A stretch of DNA of 64,000 nt, from contig JANDLT010000016.1 in the NCBI GenBank assembly GCA_024330265.1, positions 23,175-87,174 of the forward strand. Reading direction: 5' to 3'. Positions 1-8,881 of the stretch are shown here, in pieces; the first letter of the stretch is position 1; every line of letters starts with the position of its first letter. The translations under genes were made by a program, and so were the position numbers. The notes below the pieces were generated by a model. It made no database searches. It saw nothing but the letters and a program-made list of their open reading frames with translations, and was not told the origin of the DNA. Source of the DNA: Pyrinomonadaceae bacterium MAG19_C2-C3 (GTDB lineage: Bacteria; Acidobacteriota; Blastocatellia; Pyrinomonadales; Pyrinomonadaceae).

Positions 1-426
1 CCGGCGGAGATTGAAACATCCAGACGCGCGAATTGGGAGCGGGCGAACACTGCGACGAGACAGGCATTGACGTTTGCGAACATCGAACCGAAGCGCGTGG
101 ATGTGCCGGAGTTGTGGCTTGACGGGACGCGCGATAACCAATCGCTGACACCGACGATACGACGCTTATACGAGTTACAGGAGTTAGGGCGCGAGGGCGC
201 GCCGCCCGCGCTGTTGGTGTCGTGGGGTGATAGAGAGGAGCGGGTGATTTTAGAGGAAGTGCGAATCACAGAACTGCAACCGTTTGACGGCAGTGGCAAT
301 CCACTTCGGGCGCGCGTCTCGCTGACGCTGATTGAAGTTCAGCAGTACGACGATTCACCTGCGACGCAACGCACGCGAGCGCGCACGGTAACGGGCAACA
401 ACTCAAGCACGTTGGGTTTTTTCTAA
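1..426 (+). CDS. Contractile injection system tube-type protein, C-terminal part (5' cut by window edge)
   Basis: The frame is open from base 1 to the TAA at 424-426, so the gene starts left of the window; the TTG at 67 is only an internal codon. The visible ~141 residues (PAEIETSRRANWERAN..., ending NNSSTLGFF) resemble the CIS tube / phage tail-tube initiator proteins that precede the LysM protein in contractile systems: a short N-terminal stretch with W and R residues, then a beta-rich part with a WGDREERVILEEV segment. Its stop is directly followed by the next ATG. The position (tube, LysM, hub, spike) supports the call more than sequence alone does. A gp19-like tube subunit or a tape-proximal connector is the alternative. 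Confidence 0.6.
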   Translation, partial: PAEIETSRRANWERANTATRQALTFANIEPKRVDVPELWLDGTRDNQSLTPTIRRLYELQELGREGAPPALLVSWGDREERVILEEVRITELQPFDGSGNPLRARVSLTLIEVQQYDDSPATQRTRARTVTGNNSSTLGFF

Positions 427-678
427 ATGGCTAGGTCGATTTCACCTTATGAACGTTACGGCGAAGCCAAGCCGTTGACGGATTCAACGCTGATTGAACA
501 CACGTTCAACGCTTCTGAAACGGTGTCGGGTTTGGCGCATCGTTACTACGATGATTGGAGACTTTGGAGATTGGTAGCTGACCGGAACAACATCGCCGAT
601 GTGCGCCGCATCGCGGCGGGTACGGTGTTATTGATACCGGAAAGACCGCTCGAAGGCGGCGGGTTTGAGTCATTATGA
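427..678 (+). CDS. Small LysM-domain baseplate protein (gpX/gp53-like)
   Basis: 83 residues. Residues 25-72 form one LysM-like module: HTFNASETVSGLAHRYYDD, then WRLWRLVADRNNI and a G-x-x-L-x-I-P ending (GTVLLIPE). Short LysM proteins at this place in contractile tail operons cap or join the tube and the baseplate hub (P2 gpX, T4 gp53, Afp7/Pvc7). There is no signal peptide, so the protein acts in cytoplasmic assembly rather than in wall binding. The start follows the previous stop with no gap, and the stop overlaps the next start (ATGA at 675-678), which indicates translational coupling. Confidence 0.75.
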   Translation: MARSISPYERYGEAKPLTDSTLIEHTFNASETVSGLAHRYYDDWRLWRLVADRNNIADVRRIAAGTVLLIPERPLEGGGFESL

Positions 679-1718
679 AAGTTCACAATCCACACTGCAT
701 TGTAGAAATCGCTGGCGCGGGAAGCGGCGGCAACGCCCGCTTCGACTCGTGGAAAGATGAAGGGCTGTTTAAGACCGTGAATGTTGATTTGACGACGCGC
801 GAGGCATCGGAAGCGACGGTTGAATTTCATGACCCGCGTTTCGTTTATCAAGATAAATTTGCGACGGCGAGCGGCGTCACGCGCTTGCGGTCTAAGGTTT
901 GGATAGGGTACGGCGCGGATTTGGGGCAGCCTGTTTTTGATGGATTACTGGCGAGTATCGAGCGCGATACGGATGCAACCACATATCGGTTCTTCGACAT
1001 GGGCTATTTGATGCGTCAAATCGAAGAAACCGAGTACCACAAGGGTTTGGACGACTTGGGGATTATCAAGAAACTCGCCGCGCAGCATAACTTAGAGTTT
1101 GAAGGACCTGACAAGCCGGTGACGCTCGACAAGCACAAGTCAACCATTCAGACCGGACAGACTGATTGGCAGTACGCGCAAGAATGTGCCGAACGAAGCG
1201 GCTTTGTACTTTTCGTGCGCGGCAGCAAACTCTATGCAAAAGAAGCGGCGCGGAGTTCAACGCCTGTTTTGGACTTGGTTAATAAACGCGATTTCAGATT
1301 GCAGCGCGATTACTCTTTGCGTTACCGCGCGCCGGAAAATCAAGAAGGCAGACCGGCTTTGGTCGAGGCGCGCGGTCGCGGTCGCGGCGGGAAGCGTTTG
1401 CAAGGCAAATCCGAGAAGAGTCAGCGAGGCGGCACGCGGCGAGCGATAAAAAGAGATTTGGCGATTCGCTCGAAAGCGCACGTTGACCGTCGGGCGTTGT
1501 CTCGAAAAGAGTTGCAGCGAGTTCACAATTTCACGGGGTCACTGAACCTTTTGCCGTCGGTTGAGGTTCGGAATGTAGATGTCAGACAGACAATCAGGAT
1601 TTTGGAAGTCGGCGTGTTATTTAGCGGCAAGTATTTGGTTGAAAACGTAGCGCACACGTTCACGCCCGGACAACTGACGACGAAACTGGATATTTACCGT
1701 GATGCGGTGATTGATTAG
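675..1718 (+). CDS. Phage late control gpD-like hub protein (gp27/VgrG N-terminal fold)
   Basis: 347 residues. The beta-rich N-terminal part (FDSWKDEGLFKTVNVDLTTREASEA...) and the later blocks YLMRQIEETEYHKG, DWQYAQECAERSGF and FVRGSKLYAKE are typical of the gpD family, which forms the trimeric hub at the tail tip. Residues ~225-275 are a basic R/G/K-rich stretch, a likely flexible insertion. The C-terminus (LLPSVEVRNVDVRQTIRI...) fits the closing domain of this family. The hub and the spike are separate genes here, as in phage P2, not fused as in VgrG or Afp8. The ATGA overlap with the LysM gene and the 2-nt gap to the next gene mark one operon. Confidence 0.8.
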   Translation: MKVHNPHCIVEIAGAGSGGNARFDSWKDEGLFKTVNVDLTTREASEATVEFHDPRFVYQDKFATASGVTRLRSKVWIGYGADLGQPVFDGLLASIERDTDATTYRFFDMGYLMRQIEETEYHKGLDDLGIIKKLAAQHNLEFEGPDKPVTLDKHKSTIQTGQTDWQYAQECAERSGFVLFVRGSKLYAKEAARSSTPVLDLVNKRDFRLQRDYSLRYRAPENQEGRPALVEARGRGRGGKRLQGKSEKSQRGGTRRAIKRDLAIRSKAHVDRRALSRKELQRVHNFTGSLNLLPSVEVRNVDVRQTIRILEVGVLFSGKYLVENVAHTFTPGQLTTKLDIYRDAVID

Positions 1719-1720
1719 TT

Positions 1721-2380
1721 ATGTACGGAGACACGAATTACGAATCGTCACAGGCGACGTTTTCCTTCATCGCCATTGAAGGAATTGTTGAGGAAGTCGG
1801 CACGGGTGAGAACGCCGGATGTATCAAGGCGCGCATGGAAGTTTTCAGCGAAAGCATCGTGCATGACGAGTGGATTCAGCAGATGACCGCGTGGGTCGGT
1901 AAAGATGGATATGGTTTGGTCGAACCGCCGGAAGTCGGTTCGGAAGTGGCAATCTTCGGCAGACTTGGAGAAGGGCACACGCTGTTTTATGTGTCGCGTC
2001 ACAATGAGGATTTCAGGCAGCCTTCCGGGTTCGAGCAAGGCGAGCGCGGTTTCAAAACAGATGGCGGTTATCGTGGTTTGGCAGACGGCGCGATTAGATT
2101 TCTCGCGCAACAACTTGTCGAAGTCAAAGCGCAGACGACGATGTTGCTTGAAGCGGTGGAGACGCTGACGGCGAAGGCGCAGACGGTGAATATCGAATCA
2201 CAAAACTTTAATGCCGACGCGGGCGGCGAAGTGATAGAGGCGAGTGGCGGCGGCATCGGATTCTTGGGCGCGGGGGCGACGGGAAAGATTCCTTTGCCGC
2301 CGGACGCGAGCAACTTAGGCACTGTCATCGCATTAGCGAACGCGATTAAAACGAGTTTGAAGACGAGAGGGTTTAGCTGA
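1721..2380 (+). CDS. Baseplate assembly protein V / gp5-like spike with OB fold
   Basis: 219 residues. Residues ~15-105 look like the gp5/gpV OB domain: GIVEEVGTGENAGCIKARM, then WVGKDGYGLVEPPEVGSEVAIF and a GHTLFYVSR strand. After it come a helical stretch (LAQQLVEVKAQTTMLLEAVETLTAKAQTV, written here only by its ends: LAQQLVEVK to AKAQTV) and a Gly-rich tail. In P2 and T4 the equivalent forms the membrane-piercing spike, tipped by a PAAR protein; no PAAR gene is seen in this window. The gene shares a TGATG junction with the gp25 gene. Confidence 0.78.
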   Translation: MYGDTNYESSQATFSFIAIEGIVEEVGTGENAGCIKARMEVFSESIVHDEWIQQMTAWVGKDGYGLVEPPEVGSEVAIFGRLGEGHTLFYVSRHNEDFRQPSGFEQGERGFKTDGGYRGLADGAIRFLAQQLVEVKAQTTMLLEAVETLTAKAQTVNIESQNFNADAGGEVIEASGGGIGFLGAGATGKIPLPPDASNLGTVIALANAIKTSLKTRGFS

Positions 2381-2904
2381 TGTTAATTCGTAGCTCCGCC
2401 CTTTCGTTTCCGTTGCGCCCGGACGGGCGCGGCTCACTCGCGGTAGTGACTGACGTGGACGCGCAGGTTGCGGAGTCGTTGATAGATTTGCTTGAGGTCA
2501 GGCGCGGCGAAAGAGTGATGATGCCGGACTACGGCATTGATGACTTTGTATTTGAGACGATTGACGCGGGCTTTGCGAAGCGGTTCGCGTATCTCGTGAC
2601 CGAGCAAATCAGACGCTACGAGCCGCGCATCGTTGATGTGCGCGTGACGGGTGGCACACTCGACGGCGATGATTTTCAGAATGGCTTAACGAGCGACATT
2701 CACCGTGCGGCGTTGAAAATTACTTACCTGACGGCAACGAGTCTCGCGCCGAACACACTGATTTATCCGCTCTGGCGATTGCGCGATGAATACGCGATTG
2801 ATTACCCGATTTATGCCGCGCCGGTGGCTGAAGTCGAGATGGTTGACGGGCTTGATTTTAATTTCTTCGACAACTCACAACACTTGGCGACGATAGGATT
2901 ATGA
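2380..2904 (+). CDS. GPW/gp25 family baseplate wedge protein
   Basis: 174 residues. The segment VAESLIDLLEVRRGERVMMP followed by DYGIDDFVFETID is the hallmark of gp25/gpW proteins, the lysozyme-like fold that starts sheath polymerisation. The ~60-residue C-terminus (YPLWRLRDEYAIDYPIY...) extends beyond the usual 110-140 residues and is not recognised. It overlaps the spike gene by 1 nt and the giant baseplate gene by 4 nt (ATGA at 2901), so all three are probably co-translated. Confidence 0.85.
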   Translation: MLIRSSALSFPLRPDGRGSLAVVTDVDAQVAESLIDLLEVRRGERVMMPDYGIDDFVFETIDAGFAKRFAYLVTEQIRRYEPRIVDVRVTGGTLDGDDFQNGLTSDIHRAALKITYLTATSLAPNTLIYPLWRLRDEYAIDYPIYAAPVAEVEMVDGLDFNFFDNSQHLATIGL

Positions 2905-5900
2905 GCGAACTATACAATTCGGTTGATGACTTCACCACCACACAGGGTAATCGCGGTTGGTATTACATGTACCGTTCGCATCAAGGCGGACAGCTTGCGC
3001 CGATGACGTATGTTTCGGGCAACGGGTGGTGGGCGGGTGCTGAAACGTATTGCCTGAATGCTAGCTCAGGCTCCCATCCGGGTGTGACGAATGATGCAGT
3101 GCGGCGATGGGTTGCACCGACTACCGCTCAATACGAGCTTTCGATACCTAGCATTCAGGTCGGGAGCAACTATTCAGATGGAGTGCGGTTTAAGGTTGTA
3201 CTGAACGCGACGACAATTCTGTTTGACGAGTTGGTGGTGAGTGGAGAAACGAAGTCTTATCCGCCGACTTTGTTCAACCTAGCGGCAAACGACACGATTG
3301 ATTTTGAAGTCAATAAATCAGGCAATAATGACGCCGATTCCCTCTTGTATCAGGTGTCAATCACCACCGACACCACTCCGTTTCTTAACGCCGGTATTGA
3401 CCAAAGCATCATCATCAGAGACCCGGTAACATTTACCGCTGTGCCTAATCCTCGCGGGCGCACCGACGCACCCGTCTTTCAATGGTCGCGGACGGCGGGT
3501 GCGGGCGGCACGTTGTCGGGTGCGACGACGGCGAATTTGACGGCAAATAATCTGCCCGGCGGCACGCATAGCTTTGTATGCACGGCGACGTGGGCGGACG
3601 GCGCGACGGCTACCGATTCGGTGTCGGTAACGGTTAAGACACCACCGACGGTTGTCGCTAGTTTTGGCGGAGTCGCAACCGCGAACAACGTAGCGCGGCA
3701 GGCGCGGGTTGATAATGGTTTTGACCTGGACGTTTCAGCGTCAACCGGCGTCGAGTATTTAGACATCACGTTTGGTGATGACGTACCGGACGTGAATAAC
3801 AACATCGTTCGGTACGGCATGATGTCGCGCCGCTTCAAAACCCGTTATGCGTATCGTGAAACGGGAACTTACAACCTTGTAATTGATGCGTGGTCGGTTC
3901 ACCCGTACGACGAACCAAGTGCTGAAACACTGTCGCGTCTAAAAACCAGACTCACAATCCCCGTGACTGTGATTGCCGACTACACCTTCAGCGCGCCGCA
4001 ACTTTTCACTTCGATTGCCGCTCTGCAAACCGCAATCAACAACCGGACGGGCGGTGAAAACTTTGAACTGGCGGTCGGTGTTTATTCGAGCGCGCCGATT
4101 TTGATTTCACCGAAAGCCGTTACCGCTCCGGTGCGCGTCGCGGTGCAAAACTATTCGACGAACTTCGTAAAAAATAATCGTGCAACACGCACGGACGCGG
4201 CGAAATTTGCACAACTCAATGCTGTGCAAGACGGTACGCAAACGTATTACAACGCGCAAAATTGCAGACCTGTAATCGAGTTTGCAATCGGTGACGGAAC
4301 GAACATCACAAGTGATTTGTTGCTTGAAGGCTTACGCGCTCACGTCCAAAAGGGCAAGTACGTCAACCCGACGGTTTATATCGGCAACGGCAATGCGGGA
4401 ACGGCGGATAAATCTCCGCGACGGATTCGGTTCAAGCATTGCCTGTTTGACTGTGAATCCGACCGCACCGACCGTGATGCGCGTGTTGCCGGCGGCGCGT
4501 CTGTACAGGCGGCACTCGTCGCCTCGCACGGTCAGGCGCGGCGGCAAGTTCTCGCACACGGCTACGAATTAGATTTCTTTGATTGTCTGGTAACCGACGG
4601 TCAAAGTTTTGAGGACAACGCGGACACTCAAGGATTTTTGGCATTTGACGCAGGCGGTTCACATTTACTCTACAACTGTGATGCGGAAGGTAACGCGGAA
4701 GATGTGATGTACTCCGGCGCGCCCTCTTCAATACCGGGATGGATACCACAATTTATCACTCTGTTCAGGACAATCTGCCGCAAAGATTTAGCGAAAATCG
4801 CAGACGGCGGAGTGCTGTTTATTAAGAACAATTTTGAATTGAAATCAGGCGAAGGTATCTGCCTTGATTGCTGTATCCTGGATGGTGTCTGGTCAAGTCG
4901 CAACGGCGAACAGGGGGTGAGTATAGTCATTACTCCACAACCTGACGGGGTACAGAACACGGTTAAAGATTTTCAATTTACTAGAGGGAGATTCCGTAAC
5001 ACACCGAAGACGACGGTAGTTTATGGACGCAGAAATACCGGCAACGGACTCTTTGAACCCGCCGGTGAACGACCACGTTCGGAAGATATTTTATTTGAGA
5101 ACGTCATCTATGAAATTGATAAGACCCTTCCTAACAATAAAAGCTACGATATTTATATTCAGGATGACCCGAAAAATCTTCGTTTCGATAAAATAACAAC
5201 TCTCGTTCGTAACGACTTCGAGTATGCCCACCTCATCCAGTTCGCTAACGACGACATCGCAACGATAGGCAAGCTGACCGGATTTAGATATGAAAACTCC
5301 GTTATCGACCTGATTCTGACAGGCGGAACGAACAGCGTTATCCGAACTCCCGTCGGAAACAACCTGACCGGACTAAACGGGTATTGTGAATCTCCCGTCT
5401 GGCAACGCAACGCGACAATCGGCGCGCCCGCGCACGACATGCCGGACACTCTCGCGGCGGCGGTCGCAGCCGACATATTCGATGCCGGAACGCTTGAGGT
5501 TAAGGCGAGCGTGGCAGCAACGCTTCCGAACCTCGCCGCCGATGAAGACCTCGTTCGCCTCTGTACGCTTCACACAGAGGACGGGCAGTGGGCAACTCTT
5601 GAAACGGAACCGCCTGCCGACACGACCGCTCCGACGGGAACACTCACCGCGTCGTCATTGTCAGTTACCAGCGCGCAGACCGTCACACTGTCGGTCAATG
5701 CTTCGGATGACACGGCAGTTGCCAATGTACAATTCAAAGAGGGAACGACAATCTTAGCGAATGACACTGTTGCACCGTATAGTCACGCTGTCTCATACAC
5801 CCAAATCAACAATGGGACGCATCATTACACCGCACTTATCACTGACACATCGACATCCGGCAACCAAATAACAACAAATTCGGTGACGGTGATTGTCAAC

Positions 5901-7151
5901 ATCCCCGATATTCCGTCGCCGGGTGGAGAAGAACAGCCGCCTGTCGTCCCACCTGCGTCGCCGGATGAAGACCCGGCTATTCCGGGCTTTCCGGTGTCAA
6001 TCTCTCCGCCTCTGATAGTCAGGGAAATGCCGTTTGTGCCGCCTGATTTGGAAATCCGAAATGAAGAACTGTTCGCCGCGCGTGCCATCGAGCGCGCGGC
6101 GCAGTTGTGTCCACAGCTAACCAACGGCACCCCGTCATCGCCACACGTCGTATTGCTTGAAACCTTCGCGTGGATGCTGGCGCAAGGCGCAAGGCGGCTC
6201 AATTATGTGCCGCCGAAAACGCTCTTGGCGTATGCGGCGTTGTACGGCATCACGCCGCGCGCAGCGACTGCCGCTGTCGTGACGGTGAAATTCTCTACAT
6301 CATCATTCGCTGTAAATGCGATCATGATTCCGCAGGGAACGCGCATCAGCAGCACCGATGGCGAGACGACGTTCGAGACGATGCACGAGTCGCGCATTCC
6401 CGCCGGGTACGACTACACGGAAGTCACGGCGCGGGCGTTGACCCTCGGCGCAAAACACATTCCGGTTGGGACTCTCACATCATATAGAGACGCGATTGCG
6501 GGCGTGTCCGTTACCAATGAACGGAGCGTGACGGGCGGCACGGATGCCGAAACGCTGGAGTCCGTGTTGGCGCGTGCGACACGGTATTTGCGGCGCGGTG
6601 AGCGGCTCGTATCAACCGCCGACATCGAGAGCGCAATCGTAGATGAAGTGCTGGACGGGCGCGGCGTGGTGCGCGGATTCCCGCTCGTCGTGAATGGTCA
6701 GTTGGGCAGGCTGCGCGCCGGACACACAACCTTTGTCGTAATGGATATGGCGGGCGACGCCGTTGATGACTCACTCAAGAAGCGCATCAACGAACTACTT
6801 GAGCAACGCATCGGGAATCAGTTTTTCTACATCCGCGACCCCGCCCGTCGTCCGTTTGATGTCGAAGCCATTATCAGGGTCACGAGCGGCTATGACGAGC
6901 AAGAGGTATTCACCGCCATTGTTGAGAATCTGCGCGCCGAGTATGCCGTCAGTGCGCTCAACTTCGGACGCCCAATCCTCACGACGGAAATCGTCGCTGT
7001 GATTCTCCAAACGACGGGCGTGGAGCGCGTCGTCGCGTCGGTTAATCCGGCAAGCCTCTTGCGCGCTCCGGTTGCTGACGTGCATCTGCTCGCGTATGAA
7101 CTTCCCGAAGTTCGCAGCGTGCAGTTATATCCGCAGATTGTGCCGAAGTGA
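2901..7151 (+). CDS. Giant baseplate protein: Ig/PKD and beta-helix N-terminus fused to gpJ
   Basis: 1416 residues in one open frame, about four times a normal gpJ. Residues ~1-150 are an unassigned beta-rich head. ~155-245 are PKD/Ig-like (TPFLNAGIDQSIII, ending TDSVSVTVK) and ~250-360 may be a second such domain. ~370-820 look like a right-handed beta-helix (FELAVGVYSSAPILI, then DLLLEGLRAHVQ and RIRFKHCLFDCES rungs). ~907-995 are an Ig-like domain (TTAPTGTLTASSLSVTSAQT to NSVTVIVNI). A Pro-rich linker follows (SPGGEEQPPVVPPASPDEDP). ~1040-1416 are the gpJ baseplate domain (FVPPDLEIRNEELFAARAIE, ISSTDGETTFET, GGTDAETLESVLARATRYLR). The N-terminus resembles a receptor-binding or glycan-binding adhesin mounted on the wedge. 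Domain limits are read by eye. Confidence 0.75.
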   Translation: MSELYNSVDDFTTTQGNRGWYYMYRSHQGGQLAPMTYVSGNGWWAGAETYCLNASSGSHPGVTNDAVRRWVAPTTAQYELSIPSIQVGSNYSDGVRFKVVLNATTILFDELVVSGETKSYPPTLFNLAANDTIDFEVNKSGNNDADSLLYQVSITTDTTPFLNAGIDQSIIIRDPVTFTAVPNPRGRTDAPVFQWSRTAGAGGTLSGATTANLTANNLPGGTHSFVCTATWADGATATDSVSVTVKTPPTVVASFGGVATANNVARQARVDNGFDLDVSASTGVEYLDITFGDDVPDVNNNIVRYGMMSRRFKTRYAYRETGTYNLVIDAWSVHPYDEPSAETLSRLKTRLTIPVTVIADYTFSAPQLFTSIAALQTAINNRTGGENFELAVGVYSSAPILISPKAVTAPVRVAVQNYSTNFVKNNRATRTDAAKFAQLNAVQDGTQTYYNAQNCRPVIEFAIGDGTNITSDLLLEGLRAHVQKGKYVNPTVYIGNGNAGTADKSPRRIRFKHCLFDCESDRTDRDARVAGGASVQAALVASHGQARRQVLAHGYELDFFDCLVTDGQSFEDNADTQGFLAFDAGGSHLLYNCDAEGNAEDVMYSGAPSSIPGWIPQFITLFRTICRKDLAKIADGGVLFIKNNFELKSGEGICLDCCILDGVWSSRNGEQGVSIVITPQPDGVQNTVKDFQFTRGRFRNTPKTTVVYGRRNTGNGLFEPAGERPRSEDILFENVIYEIDKTLPNNKSYDIYIQDDPKNLRFDKITTLVRNDFEYAHLIQFANDDIATIGKLTGFRYENSVIDLILTGGTNSVIRTPVGNNLTGLNGYCESPVWQRNATIGAPAHDMPDTLAAAVAADIFDAGTLEVKASVAATLPNLAADEDLVRLCTLHTEDGQWATLETEPPADTTAPTGTLTASSLSVTSAQTVTLSVNASDDTAVANVQFKEGTTILANDTVAPYSHAVSYTQINNGTHHYTALITDTSTSGNQITTNSVTVIVNIPDIPSPGGEEQPPVVPPASPDEDPAIPGFPVSISPPLIVREMPFVPPDLEIRNEELFAARAIERAAQLCPQLTNGTPSSPHVVLLETFAWMLAQGARRLNYVPPKTLLAYAALYGITPRAATAAVVTVKFSTSSFAVNAIMIPQGTRISSTDGETTFETMHESRIPAGYDYTEVTARALTLGAKHIPVGTLTSYRDAIAGVSVTNERSVTGGTDAETLESVLARATRYLRRGERLVSTADIESAIVDEVLDGRGVVRGFPLVVNGQLGRLRAGHTTFVVMDMAGDAVDDSLKKRINELLEQRIGNQFFYIRDPARRPFDVEAIIRVTSGYDEQEVFTAIVENLRAEYAVSALNFGRPILTTEIVAVILQTTGVERVVASVNPASLLRAPVADVHLLAYELPEVRSVQLYPQIVPK

Positions 7152-7837
7152 AATTTAGCAATCTGAATTACTTCCTCGACCACTTGCCCGCGCGCTATAT
7201 GCGCGGCGCGGCGGGCGAGTTTCTGACACGCTTTTTGCTGTTCTTTGGAACTGTATTGGATGAGTGGGATGCCAAGTTTGAGGATTTTTATAAAGAGCTA
7301 AATCCGCAGACGTGCAGTGAAGATTTCTTGCGGTTTTGGCTGGCGGCGTTGTTCGGTTGGACGTGGTTTCCGGCGTGGTTTGATGGAACTCGCAAGCGTG
7401 AGTTTTACCGATACGCTGCCGCCTACTTCGCCCGTCGCGGCACGGTGCGCGGGATGCGCGAGATGTCTGCCCTGTTCGGCATCGAGGCGGAAGTTCACGC
7501 ACGTCCCATCTGGTTTGCGGAAGCGGCGTTTGATGATTCGCTCTGGGCGATTACCGACGCGCTTGGAGTCGTCGTGCATATCAACGCTCTACGCGATGAA
7601 GTCACAACTGAGAGCGGCGCATGGGGAGAACTCGCGGGCGGCGAAGCCTACGGTGCGCCGGTTCGCCCGACGCTCACAAACAGCGAGATTGATGCTCTAC
7701 TCGCCTTCGAGCAGCCGCACGGTCAGGAGTTGTTGATTGTCGAACCGCGACACCCATACAGCCCGCTCCCGCGTCCCGTGTTCCCAACCGATTTGGCGAG
7801 TCCTGAAAACTCGTCGTTGATTATTCCGTTACTTTAG
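7148..7837 (+). CDS. Phage tail protein I (gpI-like baseplate protein)
   Basis: 229 residues, GTG start overlapping the previous TGA (GTGA at 7148-7151). Motifs are LDHLPARYM near the N-terminus, LLFFGTVLDEWDAKFEDF, FLRFWLAALFGWTW and YFARRGTVRGMREMSALFG. The last is the characteristic R-G-T-x-x-x-L helix of P2 gpI and the TIGR02242 family. gpI joins gpJ in the wedge of contractile baseplates, and gpJ-gpI adjacency is conserved. A Pro-rich C-terminal tail (HPYSPLPRPVFP) may dock the fibre proteins encoded next. Confidence 0.82.
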   Translation: MKFSNLNYFLDHLPARYMRGAAGEFLTRFLLFFGTVLDEWDAKFEDFYKELNPQTCSEDFLRFWLAALFGWTWFPAWFDGTRKREFYRYAAAYFARRGTVRGMREMSALFGIEAEVHARPIWFAEAAFDDSLWAITDALGVVVHINALRDEVTTESGAWGELAGGEAYGAPVRPTLTNSEIDALLAFEQPHGQELLIVEPRHPYSPLPRPVFPTDLASPENSSLIIPLL

Positions 7838-7847
7838 AGGAGAACTT

Positions 7848-8579
7848 ATGCCCGCTAACATCACTGTCAAAGACGGCACAGGCAACCTGCAAGACTTGAA
7901 AACATCGCTCGTTGACGGGGCGCACGTTCCGCATCATCGCATCGAGCAAATTCCCGACGGCGCAAACGTCGCGCTCGGCGCGCGTAACAGTACCGAAAGC
8001 GCGGCGGGCGACGGCGACGCAATCGGGCTGCTCAAGCGTCTGCGTTCGCTCTCTGATGCTCAACTCGCGCGTTTAACTGAACAGGTGTCACGTCAGGACA
8101 CGCTCAATAGCCGATTGCCCGTCGCGCTCGAAGGTGGACGCTTGCCGGTCACGCTGCCCGGCTTGGCTACCAATAGCAACATATTGCTGCTTCCGATGGC
8201 GGCGCGCGTCGGCGGACCTACGACCTCGCCGCAAATCGTCAACACCGCAAATGCGCGCGGCGTGCAATTCGTTATCAGGGTAAGCAACCTCACTCCGAAT
8301 GGAGCCGCACTCCAACCCGTTATTCGCGGACACGATACTGCAAACATCTTCCCTTATTACTTGACTCTACCGCACAATATCACTGCCGTCGGCAATCATA
8401 TCGTTGAGTTATATCCGGGTCTCGCTCCGGGCGTAGTAAATCCAAACGTCTTGACGAATGCCGCCGATTCCGTAACTCGCACGTCAGGTCTGTTGCCCTA
8501 CATATTTGACCTGCTTCTTAACGTCTCTGACGGGACAACCTCATACACTTACAGTGTGACTTATACACTAATCAACTAA
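7848..8579 (+). CDS. Unassigned tail/baseplate-associated protein
   Basis: 243 residues behind a good ribosome site (GAGGAG, 10 nt after gpI). Residues 1-60 contain VKDGTGNLQDLKTSLVDGAH and VPHHRIEQIPDGANVALGARN. This kind of linear N-terminus is common in tail-fibre and adaptor proteins of contractile systems. The rest is beta-rich with many N, T and P residues and no motif I recognise. Its place right after gpI makes a fibre, fibre adaptor or decorated cargo plausible. I cannot name the family. Confidence 0.5.
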   Translation: MPANITVKDGTGNLQDLKTSLVDGAHVPHHRIEQIPDGANVALGARNSTESAAGDGDAIGLLKRLRSLSDAQLARLTEQVSRQDTLNSRLPVALEGGRLPVTLPGLATNSNILLLPMAARVGGPTTSPQIVNTANARGVQFVIRVSNLTPNGAALQPVIRGHDTANIFPYYLTLPHNITAVGNHIVELYPGLAPGVVNPNVLTNAADSVTRTSGLLPYIFDLLLNVSDGTTSYTYSVTYTLIN

Positions 8580-8596
8580 CGAAACAAGAGGTAAAA

Positions 8597-8872
8597 ATGA
8601 GCTTAGTTATCCACAAGGCACGCCAATATCCCAACCGCATAGTCTTCGTCGTGCAGCAACAATCTTCGTCCGCACCCGATGCGCCATCGCAAGCAGAGGA
8701 TGAGAAACTATCAGAGTTCATTTTCAGCCCTGCACCTGACGGAGTTGACGCTGCGACGCACATCGCAAACTGCCGCCGCGAAGTCAAATTACTCATGCAA
8801 GCGTGGGAGAACGAAAACAGCACTGCTGACGACATTGGCACGGCATTATCAATCGAAGGTGAAACCCTCTAG
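8597..8872 (+). CDS. Small unassigned protein of the tail-like operon
   Basis: 91 residues after a ribosome site (AGAGGTAAAA, ATG at 8597). The middle is acidic (SQAEDEKLSEFIF) and the C-terminal half is predicted helical with A-x-x-x-R-x-x-L spacing (DAATHIANCRREVKLLMQAW). No signal peptide or membrane segment is seen. It lies 17 nt after one fibre-like gene and 9 nt before another, so it belongs to the operon. A chaperone or adaptor for the flanking proteins is possible but not shown. Confidence 0.5.
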   Translation: MSLVIHKARQYPNRIVFVVQQQSSSAPDAPSQAEDEKLSEFIFSPAPDGVDAATHIANCRREVKLLMQAWENENSTADDIGTALSIEGETL

Positions 8873-8881
8873 GAGCGAACA

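Noticed and set aside
1066..1526. Open frames antisense or out of frame within the gpD gene
   Set aside because: They are shadows of a long, family-matching gene and have no ribosome site or family of their own. The same holds for most other short frames inside the genes listed.
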